Shown piece after piece: positions 48,001 through 55,052 of a stretch of DNA of 64,000 bases. The notes below the pieces were generated by a model that was not told where the DNA came from, made no database searches, and saw nothing but the letters and a program-made list of their open reading frames with translations. The stretch is taken from the NCBI RefSeq assembly GCF_030758975.1, contig NZ_CP132359.1, positions 1,318,811-1,382,810 of the forward strand, written 5' to 3'. How positions within the stretch are numbered: the first letter of the stretch is position 1; the number at the start of each line of letters is the position of its first letter. Both the position numbers and the translations under genes were made by a program. Source of the stretch: Bosea beijingensis (lineage in GTDB: Bacteria > Pseudomonadota > Alphaproteobacteria > Rhizobiales > Beijerinckiaceae).

Positions 48001-48279
48001 GTCGAGTTGTGGGACCGCTACAAGCGCGGTGAGCGCAACGTCTTCACCCGCCGGCTCTACACGCTGCAGGGCCAGCAGACCTTCGACGAGATGCGCCGCA
48101 AGTACCGCCGTGACGCCGAGTTCAAGGATACGGTCGACCGCTATATCGACGAGTTCGAGCGCCTGCTCGGCGAAGCGGCCAAGGACGACCGCGACTCGAT
48201 GGTGGCCAAGACCTACCTGACTTCGGAGACCGGCAAGGTCTACACGATGCTGGCCCATGCCAGCGGGCGCTTCGAGTAA
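42070..48279 (+). CDS. Giant repeat scaffold resembling growth pole ring protein (GPR/RgsE)
   Basis: 2069 residues. An acidic/Pro-rich cytoplasmic N-terminus (1-110) is followed by two transmembrane helices (about 112-136 and 154-177), a very long helical repeat region (about 190-1830), a Pro/Ala-rich linker (about 1830-1930) and a conserved charged C-terminal domain (about 1945-2069; DIARMIDHDAAVELWDRYKR). Residues 371-986 are 28 consecutive 22-residue apolipoprotein-like units and residues 1262-1492 are seven 33-residue units. Size, layout and repeats match the Agrobacterium GPR and Sinorhizobium RgsE proteins that organise unipolar growth. Often auto-annotated as kinesin-like or apolipoprotein-domain. 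Orthology is inferred from architecture. A GNRA-loop terminator follows. Confidence 0.85.
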   Translation: MNRPKKLQDPTEAAMSAIEEALRLDQPKDGTDTPVETEPRLPSTSENDLKLEMPRVEPAPASPPPAPAAPAQQQPAPPRAAIAPDTSRVANDDRRDSSSLVQAFAVRPSSRPYWFAALASLAWLGGAAFVLLGRYGSFSNGLPEPVASFGIGEWTLLALSIGAPVVFFFVLAALYRRTQEMRLISRAMTEVALRLAEPEVAGADSVLSLSQTIRREVAAMGDGIERAVARAGELETIVRGEISTLERAYADNEIRLRSLIDELVTQREAVVGNAERVKLAISGAHDGLAKDLDSASRAIAEAVSQAGDRVTGSLGAKGDQITQALGRAGEKMIEEISGRSHDLVERLQITSGEVSERLAGASGNLSDMLDGRAKEIASSLERTGAVLTEGLTTGAQDVTRAISETGNQVAETLTGRVETVNELLKNTGETLARDISARGTEAAERFEVSSRNMVALIESQSEALQARLAESGEALRSALSDEGESVTTRLAEVGRGVNSLLNRQNEAIATRLTEVGESVHGLIGTHGDTLVGRLNETARTVDDVLRERSEAIILRVNDASQSLSESVAQHGDTLTGRITDVAGQVNGLFTEQGSKLVDRLNETGQTVHGLLDQQADKLVHRVSSAGNELADLVGQQSDGVVNRVSQAGSELARVLTERSEAAVASVSDAGRNLASLMGEQGDATVARVSNAGADVAKLLSERSEALVSSVSGAVNTVETRLRDESELLVSRLTQAGQEVGVVVGNESERLINGLSETGMRVSALLEEQAGAMTVKVSQAGLEIKDLLGNESQALASRVADVGRSVHGILAERSNALIIRLAETGANIDQQLDERGATLAAHVTGSIEAAKTALEQQQTGFLTNISDTAEKVGALLGEQRETMVRDLVSTGREVHTLLGEQSEDLARRMTEATRTLTETINVDGRHVADRVSEATQGLRDTFTVHAEEARTMLAGTGREIVLALTQQGGRVNEALSANAESMLRSVEGRAQALNEALALRHDALTRLFDERGHEIEAALGGRLAAFSTLFDTQGRDVENALAARLGAFEDLIVNQGGVLTAKISGDAQQLTAALHSGIAQVEKLISEDSVMLADKAGTRALEAAELLASRTREAAEAMESQIKLFEDRSGTKSAEIAGTLDSLIARIDGSLGSRATALNEALVERTVDIARVLAEGGREVTKALAAKADEIGEVVTSKSESLTRTLSDKADTINATLGGRALQIADTLDQSVARFEERVVGRLDTVSHTLDTRGDEIAATLQGRSEAIASVLAERAQELRALFDDQGGGMVSALAGQSEAIAAALTERAEQLRTLFDDRGLGIVAALGRRGDAISGALDQRAEQLRAIFEGQGAGIVTALERQGAAVASSLEERTTALHAAFDTSSSGLVAALGRQGDTITQSLDERVETLRTVFDAKGNSLVAAIGEQGAAFTQSVDERVEALRATFDAKGNGAVEALNERGEALANEFASVGEIVVRALESRGNAIVAGLRDRGAAIASAIEASSSALRETLEAGSKQSVEALVGTNEQLREELGGMLGRLGEANKLMQQIVNGANKNLAAVENSLSTRVGELQTVIGTVMAEAGSASQQVTAQIAELKSFSEGTLRETAALVGQLDDRGTSLNEVTQASSAALNAVAGRLEQIEGRVGKALVERREALEQLHGLITNRTDDIESITRSFGTLIDDSLSTAEARARQIGTVLSDSAESTTNAIAQQFETIRSATGQERERTAEALRAAYAQVSAEVGGEIAKVTERFQKAAQDMRGITGDIQRELEATRAELKRGVLELPAEAQESTSAMRRVVAEQIKALNDLTEIVTRAGRRGDVSMPIDHAASRRPVAAATAAVAAAVASPARPAPAFTPAPQPAPAAEEPLLRPSLDAAASEPEQPAAPRPAVRIETATTPTRPASVQEAPRRQPEPAPQQQPAKAGWLSDLLTRASREDKQPEPSKPTTHSIEKLDSLSVDIARMIDHDAAVELWDRYKRGERNVFTRRLYTLQGQQTFDEMRRKYRRDAEFKDTVDRYIDEFERLLGEAAKDDRDSMVAKTYLTSETGKVYTMLAHASGRFE
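43180..45027 (+). repeat. 28 tandem 22-residue (66-bp) coding repeats
   Basis: Reading the scaffold protein from residue 371 to 986 gives 28 units of exactly 22 residues with no insertion. Typical features per unit are Arg at position 9, hydrophobic residues at 6/7, 10, 17 and 20/21, and Gly or Ala near 14. Examples of unit starts are ERSEAAVASV, EQGDATVARV and QQADKLVHRV. Confidence 0.85.
45853..46545 (+). repeat. Seven tandem 33-residue (99-bp) coding repeats
   Basis: Residues 1262-1492 of the scaffold protein divide into seven units of exactly 33 residues, each equal to three 11-residue turns. Recurring elements are SEAIA or similar at the start, ERAEQLRTLFDD-like in the middle and GIVAALG-like at the end. 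Confidence 0.85.
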
Positions 48280-48304
48280 GCGCCGCCGTCAGCCAAGAAA
48301 TGAG

Positions 48305-48330
48305 AAGGGCCGCCCGAAAGGGCGGCCCTT
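48305..48330 (+). terminator. Intrinsic terminator of the giant scaffold gene
   Basis: An 11-bp perfect stem (48305-48315 with 48320-48330) closed by a GAAA tetraloop and followed by CCTGTTTTG, 26 nt after the scaffold stop codon. It lies between that gene and the convergent DnaB-like gene. Confidence 0.85.
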
Positions 48331-48354
48331 CCTGTTTTGAGGTGCAGCGCTCGC

Positions 48355-49068
48355 CTAAGCCGCCGCGCGGAAGCACGCCTCGCCCCTGTTCACGAAACAG
48401 GTCTTGTCGAACAGGGCGAGATCGAGGGGGTTGGGCAATCGTATGTCCGCGATCTCGGGGAACGGCTTGCCCGAGCCTTCGTAGGAACGGTCGATCTGCG
48501 ACAGGAAGACCAGGATCAGCCCCCTCTTCCGCGCGAAGGCTTTCAGCGTCCTCACCTGCAGCGCCAGTTCCGGCGTGTCACGGCGCTGGTCGAGAAGTTG
48601 CAGGTAATCGATCACCGCGACCGTGCCGTGCGGCGCATCGGCCAGCCTTGCGACGATATAGTCGGCGCTGATCGCATCGGAGCAATCGCAGTCGAACAGA
48701 CCTGCGAATTCGGCCGGCTCGACGTTGATCCCCCGCAGGCGGGAGAGCACGTCAGCCGGCGTGTATTCGAGCGTGAGGAAGACGCCATGGTGTCCGGCGC
48801 CCATGGCTTCCGCCAGAAGCGCGAGGCTTGCCAGCGTCTTGCCCTGCCCCGGCCGCCCCGCGATCAGGACGAGATCGCCAGGTTCCAGCAGCGGCCAGAA
48901 CGCACGAACCGATGCCATTCCGGGCTGCTTCGCGACGAGCAGGCTCCAGCCGCGATAGCCCTCCTCAGCCGCGATGCGGTCGAGGGCTGCATGGAGCGGG
49001 ATGCGCTCCGCCCGGCTCAAGAGCCGCGCCTTACGCTTCAACTGATGGATCGGGGCCGACAAAACCAT
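48355..49068 (-). CDS. Truncated DnaB-like helicase ATPase
   Basis: A 237-residue protein equivalent to the RecA-like C-terminal half of DnaB. Walker A is GRPGQGKT (about residues 71-78), LTLEYTP follows, Walker B is VAVIDYLQLLDQ and the sensor motif is FLSQIDR. The N-terminal primase-interaction domain of replicative DnaB is absent, and the usual arginine-Glu-Ser-Gly segment is replaced by DIRLPNPLDLALFD, so processive hexameric helicase activity is doubtful. AGGAGG stands 8 nt upstream of the ATG, so it is a real start. Similar stand-alone ATPases occur in Hyphomicrobiales; role unknown. Confidence 0.82.
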   Translation of the reverse strand: MVLSAPIHQLKRKARLLSRAERIPLHAALDRIAAEEGYRGWSLLVAKQPGMASVRAFWPLLEPGDLVLIAGRPGQGKTLASLALLAEAMGAGHHGVFLTLEYTPADVLSRLRGINVEPAEFAGLFDCDCSDAISADYIVARLADAPHGTVAVIDYLQLLDQRRDTPELALQVRTLKAFARKRGLILVFLSQIDRSYEGSGKPFPEIADIRLPNPLDLALFDKTCFVNRGEACFRAAA

Positions 49069-49256
49069 GACGTGAACCTCCTATCACGAGCAGTTGACGC
49101 AATCCCTCCTCATGCGTGATGCCCGGACAGTCGGTCAGGTCGATGAAAATGCCCCGCATGATGATGCTGCCCCGGCTGGAGGGGGGAGGCTCGGGCCGAG
49201 CCGGAATCAGAGTCTAGCGCCGCCGCTGGCGGAAGGAAACTGCCGGGAGGGCGCGC

Positions 49257-49862
49257 TCAGCGCGCCCAGCGCACGATCTCGACCAGCACCTGCGACAGCG
49301 CGCGATCGAGCGCCTGGGTCGCGCCCGCCCCGTCGACGGAGCCTGCCGGCACGCGCGCTGCGAAGAGCCGCGCACGCTGGATCTGCCCGGTGCGGTCACC
49401 GACGATACGGGCGGTGATCTCGACCACCGCCGTGCCGGTTGCGGCGTCGATGTTGAAGCTGCGGATATTGGTGTTGAGCTGGACATCGGGCGAAATGCGC
49501 TGGCCTGGCCCCGAGACCGAGCCGACCCGGCCGGCATTCTCGAAGGTCTGGATCAGGCGGGCCTGCACCAGCGCGGGAACCCGATCCGCCCATTGCGCGC
49601 CACCGACGAAGGAGAGCGCGCCGCTCGAATCCTTGACGATGACGCGGTCTGAATCGAGCGCCTGAACCGCCGTCGGCTCGGCCACGACCATCGCGGCCCG
49701 CGAGCCGCCGACCTTGCCGAATCCACCCGGTGCCGAGAGATCGAAGGTTGTCGGCGTCGCTCCGCCGCCGCAGCCGGCGAGCAAAGCCGAGGCTGCGAGA
49801 GCCAAGGTCGGAAGGAAGCGGCGAGCCCGGCGGGCCGGAGGAACCTGAACCTCGGTCGTCAT
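49257..49862 (-). CDS. ABC-type transport auxiliary lipoprotein (PqiC/LptE-like) of the MCE system
   Basis: A 201-residue lipoprotein with signal sequence LALAASALLAGC and lipobox Cys near residue 31. The mature domain matches the ABC-type transport auxiliary lipoprotein family (PqiC-like), which sits in the outer membrane next to MCE systems. It is the last gene of the four-gene operon, 3 nt after the MlaD-like gene. It probably docks the MCE tunnel to the outer membrane. Confidence 0.85.
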   Translation of the reverse strand: MTTEVQVPPARRARRFLPTLALAASALLAGCGGGATPTTFDLSAPGGFGKVGGSRAAMVVAEPTAVQALDSDRVIVKDSSGALSFVGGAQWADRVPALVQARLIQTFENAGRVGSVSGPGQRISPDVQLNTNIRSFNIDAATGTAVVEITARIVGDRTGQIQRARLFAARVPAGSVDGAGATQALDRALSQVLVEIVRWAR

Positions 49863-49865
49863 GGG

Positions 49866-51008
49866 CTAGCGGGATCCGTTGTACTGGGGAAGCGGCGGCT
49901 TGCCACCGAAGATGAATTGCTGCGGGTTACGCTCGAAATTCCGCAAGGTACGATTGAGTTCCGTCAGGGTCTTCTTGCCGTCCGAGGCCAGCGACTCGAC
50001 ATCGCGCAGGCCCGGCCCGGTGAAGCGGTTGATGCCGGCGGTGATCTCGGCGGTGCGCTTGTCGAGATTGTCGGCGAGCGTCCGGATCGACTTGGCAGCG
50101 TCGGCGACCTCCTGGAAGGCGCTGCGGCCATCGGGGCCCGATCCGGATTCGAGGAAGCCCTTCGCCGCCTTGAGCACGCCCTCGACCTGATCGGCCGCCT
50201 TGTCGAGCTTGGCCGAGATCGAGGCCGCGTCCTTCACCACCTTGGCGACTTCGCTGCTGGAGCCGCCGAGCGCGCCGGTGAATTTATCGACATTCTCGAC
50301 GATGCTGGTGATCCGGTCACGGTCGACCGAGCGCACCACGGCCGTCAGCTCCTCGCTGAGCGCTTGCAGCTTCTGCGAGAGCGGCTGGATCGTCTCGGCG
50401 ATATTGCCGAAGCCGGCCATCAGCTTGTCGAGCCCGTCGGCATTGTTGCCGAGCGCCTGCGAGAACTTCTCGACATTGCGAACGGTGTTGTTGATCGGCG
50501 TGGCGTTCTGCTTGATCAGCCCGTCGAGCGAGGTGAGCATCCCGTCGGCCTTTTGCGCGACGTTGCGGACGGTCTCGATGATGTCCTGCAATTCGGAGCG
50601 CTCGGCGATGATGGTCGGCATCGGCTCGCCGGGCTTGGCCTTCAGGACCGGCGCCCCCGGATCACCGCCGATGAGCTGGAGCGCGACCACGCCGGCCAGG
50701 CCTTGCGCCTCGATGCGGGCGCGCGTGTCCTCGCGCAAAGGTGTCGTGTTGGCGACCTGGATCACCGCATAGATGCGGCGCGGATCGTCCGACTGGAGCT
50801 CGATGCTGGTGACCTCGCCGACGCGCAGGCCATTGAACAGCACGCTCGATCCACGCCCGAGCCCGGTCACCGTGCCGGTGAAGATGACGCGGATGTTCTC
50901 CTTGCGCCCGGTCCCGCCACTGTTGAACCAGTAGACGAAGCCGAAGGCCGCCGCGAGGACCGCGAGCGTGAACAGACCGACGAGTGCGTAATTGGCGCGC
51001 GATTCCAT
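49866..51008 (-). CDS. MlaD-type MCE-domain protein
   Basis: A 380-residue protein with one N-terminal transmembrane anchor (YALVGLFTLAVLAAAFGFVY, residues 7-26), one MCE domain (about 38-120; VLFNGLRVGEVTSIEL) and a long helical C-terminus (about 150-340). MCE proteins form hexameric rings that carry lipids across the periplasm. Compared with E. coli MlaD (about 180 residues) the C-terminal helix is greatly extended, a form that builds longer needle-like channels in other systems. Located 3 nt after the ATPase gene. Confidence 0.92.
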   Translation of the reverse strand: MESRANYALVGLFTLAVLAAAFGFVYWFNSGGTGRKENIRVIFTGTVTGLGRGSSVLFNGLRVGEVTSIELQSDDPRRIYAVIQVANTTPLREDTRARIEAQGLAGVVALQLIGGDPGAPVLKAKPGEPMPTIIAERSELQDIIETVRNVAQKADGMLTSLDGLIKQNATPINNTVRNVEKFSQALGNNADGLDKLMAGFGNIAETIQPLSQKLQALSEELTAVVRSVDRDRITSIVENVDKFTGALGGSSSEVAKVVKDAASISAKLDKAADQVEGVLKAAKGFLESGSGPDGRSAFQEVADAAKSIRTLADNLDKRTAEITAGINRFTGPGLRDVESLASDGKKTLTELNRTLRNFERNPQQFIFGGKPPLPQYNGSR

Positions 51009-51011
51009 CGT

Positions 51012-51842
51012 CTAGCCGTTCTGTCCCTGCTCTCCCGCCGGCAGTCTGGCCATGGCGCGCTCCCCGCCGAAATAGGCCTTCAACCATGGATGGTCGGATG
51101 CCAGCATCGTCGCCAGCGTACCGACCGCGATCACCTTCTTGTCCGCCAGAGCGGCGATTCGGTCGCAGGCATGATACAGGCTGTCGAGATCGTGGGTTAC
51201 CATGAAGACGGTCAGGCCCAGTGTCTGCTTCAGGGTCATGATCAGATCGTCGAATTCGGCGGCGCCGATCGGGTCCAGCCCTGATGTCGGCTCGTCCAGG
51301 AAGACGATCTCGGGGTCGAGCGCGAGCGCACGGGCCAGAGCAGCGCGCTTGATCATGCCGCCCGAGAGTTCGGAAGGCGCCTTGTCGGCGGCGTCGCGCG
51401 GCAGGCCGACGAGATCGAGCTTCACCATCGCCAGCTCGTCGAGCAGATCGGGCGAGAGCTGAAGATACTCGCGCATCGGCACCTGGATGTTCTGCTTGAC
51501 GGTGAGCGCCGAGAACAACGCGCCCTGCTGGAACATCACGCCGAAGCGCCGCTCGAGCACGCGGCGCTGCTGCGGGTTGAGATCGTCGACATCCTCGCCG
51601 AAGACCTCGATCGTCCCGCGCCGCTTGCGGACGAGGCCGAGGATGGTGCGCGTCAGCACCGACTTGCCCTGGCCGGAGCCACCGACGAAGCCGAGAATCT
51701 CGCCGCGCAGCACGTCGAGATCCAAGCCATCCATGATCACCTTGTCGCCAAAGGCGACCTTGAGATCGCGGACGCGGATGACCGCCTCGGGCTCGCCGGG
51801 GCGTGGTGTCCGATCGGGTTGGGAGGGGTTCTGCTGCGCCAT
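51012..51842 (-). CDS. MCE-system ATP-binding protein (MlaF-like)
   Basis: A 276-residue ABC ATPase with Walker A GGSGQGKSVLTRTILG, signature ELSGGMIKRAALARALA and Walker B IVFLDEPTSGLDPIGAAEFD. The SGGM-x-KR form of the signature is characteristic of MlaF. It overlaps no gene but follows the permease by 2 nt. It energises lipid movement with the STAS-permease and the MCE protein; direction of transport is not evident from sequence. Confidence 0.93.
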   Translation of the reverse strand: MAQQNPSQPDRTPRPGEPEAVIRVRDLKVAFGDKVIMDGLDLDVLRGEILGFVGGSGQGKSVLTRTILGLVRKRRGTIEVFGEDVDDLNPQQRRVLERRFGVMFQQGALFSALTVKQNIQVPMREYLQLSPDLLDELAMVKLDLVGLPRDAADKAPSELSGGMIKRAALARALALDPEIVFLDEPTSGLDPIGAAEFDDLIMTLKQTLGLTVFMVTHDLDSLYHACDRIAALADKKVIAVGTLATMLASDHPWLKAYFGGERAMARLPAGEQGQNG

Positions 51843-51844
51843 CG

Positions 51845-52990
51845 TCAGAACGCGATCGAGGCAAAGAACATGGCGAAGAGCCCGTCGACGACGATGACCA
51901 TGAAGATCGCCTTCACCACCGAGGCCGTGACCTGACGGCCGAGCGATTCCGCCGAGCCCTTGACTGCGAGCCCCTCGATCGAGGCGATCAGGCCGATGAC
52001 GAAGGCCATGAAGGGCGCCTTGATCAGGCCGGCGGCGAAATGCTTCCAGGTGATGACCGATTGCAGGCGGGCGAGGAAAGTGTCGACGCCGATGCCGCCA
52101 TAGAGCCAGGAGACGAGCCCTGCCCCGACCAATCCCGCCATCGCCGAGATGAAGGTCAGGATCGGCAGCGAGATGATCAGCGCGAGGATGCGCGGCACCA
52201 CCAGCACCTCGATCGGATCCAGGCCCATCACGCGCAGCGCATCGATCTCCTCGCGCATCTTCATCGAGCCGATCTCGGCCGTGAAGGCCGAGCCCGAGCG
52301 GCCGGCGATCATGATCGAGGTCAGCAGCACCGCGAGCTCGCGCAGGATCAGGATGCCGGTGAGGTTCACGACGAAGGCGGAGGCGCCGAACTGCTGGAGC
52401 TGGAAGATGCCCTGCTGCGCGACGATGCAGCCGACGAGGAACGAGATCAGCATGATGATCGGCGCGCCGTTGAAGGCGATCAGCTCGATCTGGTTGACCA
52501 GGGACGGGCCCCGGAACTTGCGCGGGCCGAGCACGACGCTGGCCGAGCCGACGACGACCTCGCCGAGGAACATCGCGCCGCCGACCATGTCCCGCCCGAA
52601 GCGCACGACGCCCTCGCCGATATCGACGAGGATGTCGACCACCCCGACATGCCGGTGGGGCTTCGGCGGATCGTCGTCATGAACCTGCACTTCGGCAAGG
52701 AGGATACCGTGCTCGGGCCTGCTGCTGACGAGCTCGACTTCGACACCGTCCCGACCCTGTCTGGCCTTGAGGCGGTTGAGGACATAGGCACCGAGCGTGT
52801 CGAGCCGCGTCACCTCGGACAGGTCGATGCGTGCTCCGGGCGCCTCGTGCAGGCGCTCGCCGATCTCGCCGATCAGTTCTTCGATGCGTGGGGCGCGATC
52901 GGCACTCCAGGAGCCCGAAAGCGCCACCGCGAGCACGCCCGCGTCGTCGCGGAGGTTCGCCTGCGGTTCGGCGGTATCGAGGCTCGCCAT
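51845..52990 (-). CDS. MlaE-type permease with N-terminal STAS domain
   Basis: A 381-residue fusion: an N-terminal STAS-like domain (about residues 10-110; RIDLSEVTRLDTLGAYVLNR) and a C-terminal MlaE permease domain (about 130-381; ALRVMGLDPIEVLVVPRILA and GLIKAPFMAFVIGLIASIEG). In E. coli the STAS protein MlaB is separate; the fusion is common in alphaproteobacteria. It is the first gene of the operon and is preceded by a 310-bp non-coding region. Confidence 0.92.
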   Translation of the reverse strand: MASLDTAEPQANLRDDAGVLAVALSGSWSADRAPRIEELIGEIGERLHEAPGARIDLSEVTRLDTLGAYVLNRLKARQGRDGVEVELVSSRPEHGILLAEVQVHDDDPPKPHRHVGVVDILVDIGEGVVRFGRDMVGGAMFLGEVVVGSASVVLGPRKFRGPSLVNQIELIAFNGAPIIMLISFLVGCIVAQQGIFQLQQFGASAFVVNLTGILILRELAVLLTSIMIAGRSGSAFTAEIGSMKMREEIDALRVMGLDPIEVLVVPRILALIISLPILTFISAMAGLVGAGLVSWLYGGIGVDTFLARLQSVITWKHFAAGLIKAPFMAFVIGLIASIEGLAVKGSAESLGRQVTASVVKAIFMVIVVDGLFAMFFASIAF

Positions 52991-53300
52991 GTCGCCTTGA
53001 GGTCCTTATCCCCTGGCCCGATCGGCCATGCAGCCTCCAGCGACCACAACTCGTCGTCGCGCCGGCCTCCCACCCCTTGCCCTGTATTGCCGCGGCGGCG
53101 CGGCTTGGCAAGTTTCAGGCACTCGACAGCGCCCTGCCCTGCCGCAAGCGCCCGCAATGCCGGAGGAAACCGGGCTCCGCCGGCATATTGTTTCAATTCG
53201 GGGCGCCGGCAGTAATTCCTTAAGCAATCGCGCGGCAGCTTCGGCGTTGAACTCACGACCGCCGCTCTGATTCGGCCGGTCCTTCGAAGGCAGATTCGTC
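52991..53300. other. Gene-free divergent region
   Basis: 310 bp between the MCE operon and the gene at 53301. A short 7-bp inverted repeat ATGCCGG (53157-53163)/CCGGCAT (53180-53186) is the only structure noticed. No gene or clear promoter can be supported. Confidence 0.5.
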
Positions 53301-54158
53301 ATGGGCGACGTACGCTCGCTGACACCGCTGAGCCAGGCCGATTACGAGGCGATCGAAGCCGCGGTCATGGAGACGGCGCGTGGCCGCTGGTTCATGGTGG
53401 AATATGCTAGGCGCAACCGGCAGGCGGACACGCTGCAACTGCTCGGCGCGATCCAGCGGATCGAGCGGGTCGTCGGGCTCGGCGTGCAGGAGACCAGCCG
53501 CGAAACCAACCTGATCGAAGCGGCCGCGCTGATCAACGACCTGCGGACCGATCTCGAGCGGATCAGCGGCAAGGCCGACGCGCGCTCATCCGGACTCGCT
53601 GCCCAGATCGAGAAGGCAGCCGGCTCCGTGCTCGCCGCGACCGAGAGCATTCAGGAGGCTGCCTGGGGCCTGCGCGAGACCGGAGCCGACGAGGAAGCCT
53701 GCGACGCGCTCGATCGTCGTGCCGCCGAGATTTCGACGGCGATCAGCGTCGTCGACGGCGTGGTCCAGCGCATCGACAAGATCGCCGACACCATCGCCAT
53801 GCTGGATTCGAGCCTGCGGGCCTTCGGCGAGGTTTCGCGCGAGAGCAGCGTAAGCTTCGCTGCGATGGCGGCGAGTTCCGAGGCGATGGTCGTGCCGGCT
53901 CCCTCGGCAGCGCCGCGCCACTACGAAGATCTCGACATCGCGACCGACGGCCACGAACCGGTCCCGCTGGAACCCAAGGACGCCGCAGCTTCCGAAACGC
54001 GCTTCGTCAGCGTTCAGCTACTCGACGACGATATCGTATTCAGCGAGCCCGAAAGCACGCGGCCGGAGCAGGTTCGACTGGCCGCAAGCCCCTTGGAAAC
54101 CGCCCTGCGCGACATCGATGCCCTGCCGGCGGAGCGCAAGCTCGCCTATTTCGTCTAA
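53301..54158 (+). CDS. Alphaproteobacterial protein of unknown function, coiled-coil
   Basis: 285 residues. The N-terminal motif SQADYEAIEAAVMETARGRW followed by FMVEYARRNRQADT recurs at the start of several Hyphomicrobiales proteins that I know only as hypothetical. A helical region (about 50-200) carries regularly spaced hydrophobics. The C-terminal third is acidic and probably disordered. There is no signal peptide. It is divergent from the MCE operon and convergent with the NMT1-type importer. It might be a scaffolding or CheZ-like helical protein, but the sequence gives no catalytic motif. Confidence 0.78.
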   Translation: MGDVRSLTPLSQADYEAIEAAVMETARGRWFMVEYARRNRQADTLQLLGAIQRIERVVGLGVQETSRETNLIEAAALINDLRTDLERISGKADARSSGLAAQIEKAAGSVLAATESIQEAAWGLRETGADEEACDALDRRAAEISTAISVVDGVVQRIDKIADTIAMLDSSLRAFGEVSRESSVSFAAMAASSEAMVVPAPSAAPRHYEDLDIATDGHEPVPLEPKDAAASETRFVSVQLLDDDIVFSEPESTRPEQVRLAASPLETALRDIDALPAERKLAYFV

Positions 54159-54176
54159 CGCCCTCCGGCCGATCGC

Positions 54177-55052
54177 TCAGTTCTCGCGGCGGATGGCGCT
54201 TTCGTGCCAGCGGTGCAGCAGCAGGTACGAGATCAGGCTGGTCGCCAGGAAGATCGCGATACCCGATAGCGAGATCATCACCAACGCCGCGAAGACGCGC
54301 GGGATCTTGAGCTGGTAGCCCGCTTCCAGGATGCGATAGGCGAGGCCCGAAGCGCTGCCCCCGGTGCCCGCGACGAATTCCGCCACCACCGCGCCGATCA
54401 GCGCGAGGCCACCCGAAATCTTCAGTCCGGCGAGGAAATAGGGCAGAGCCGCCGGCAGCTTGAGATAGCGCATCGTCTGCCAGCGCGAGGCGCCGTAGAG
54501 CTCGAACAGGTTGACGAGGTTATGGTCGGCCGAGTTCAGCCCGAGGATGGTGTTCGACAGGATCGGGAAAAAGGCGACGATCCAGGCGCAGATCAGCAGC
54601 GACAGGTCGATGTCGTTGGCCCAGATGATGATCAGCGGGGCAATGGCGACGATCGGCGTGACCTGCAGAATGACCGCATAGGGCAGCAGCGCCATCTCCA
54701 GCCATTTCGACTGGCTGAACAGTACGGCGAGCGTTACGCCGACGACGACAGCGGCCGCCAGCGCCATGAAGGTGATCTTCAAGGTGACCCAGAGCGAACC
54801 CGAAAGCGTGCCCCAGTCGGCGACCAGCGTCTGCCCGACCAGGATCGGCCCCGGCAGGACATAGTGTGGAATATCGTTCCAGCGCACCGCGAGTTCCCAG
54901 AGCCCCAGCACGGCGACGCCGATCACCAGAGGCGCGAGAATGCGCGGCCAGACGCTGGCGGGCAGGCCGAGGATGCGGGTCTCCGCCATCGCGACGGGCA
55001 GCGCCTGCGCGTCGGTGCCGTCGGAGCGAAGCGTTTCGACGGGCGCGCTCAT
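54177..55052 (-). CDS. ABC transporter permease, NMT1/SsuC type
   Basis: A 291-residue permease of the BPD_transp_1 family (SsuC/TauC/ThiX type) with six or more membrane helices. The motif NLFELYGASRWQTMRYLKLP (about residues 185-204) contacts the ATPase. The ATG at 55052 overlaps the ATPase gene stop by 4 nt. It is the last gene of a three-gene minus-strand operon. Confidence 0.91.
   Translation of the reverse strand: MSAPVETLRSDGTDAQALPVAMAETRILGLPASVWPRILAPLVIGVAVLGLWELAVRWNDIPHYVLPGPILVGQTLVADWGTLSGSLWVTLKITFMALAAAVVVGVTLAVLFSQSKWLEMALLPYAVILQVTPIVAIAPLIIIWANDIDLSLLICAWIVAFFPILSNTILGLNSADHNLVNLFELYGASRWQTMRYLKLPAALPYFLAGLKISGGLALIGAVVAEFVAGTGGSASGLAYRILEAGYQLKIPRVFAALVMISLSGIAIFLATSLISYLLLHRWHESAIRREN

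Noticed and set aside
49094..49417. Possible small plus-strand gene between the DnaB-like gene and the MCE operon
   Set aside because: It runs into the antisense of the lipoprotein gene and has no ribosome site or recognisable sequence.
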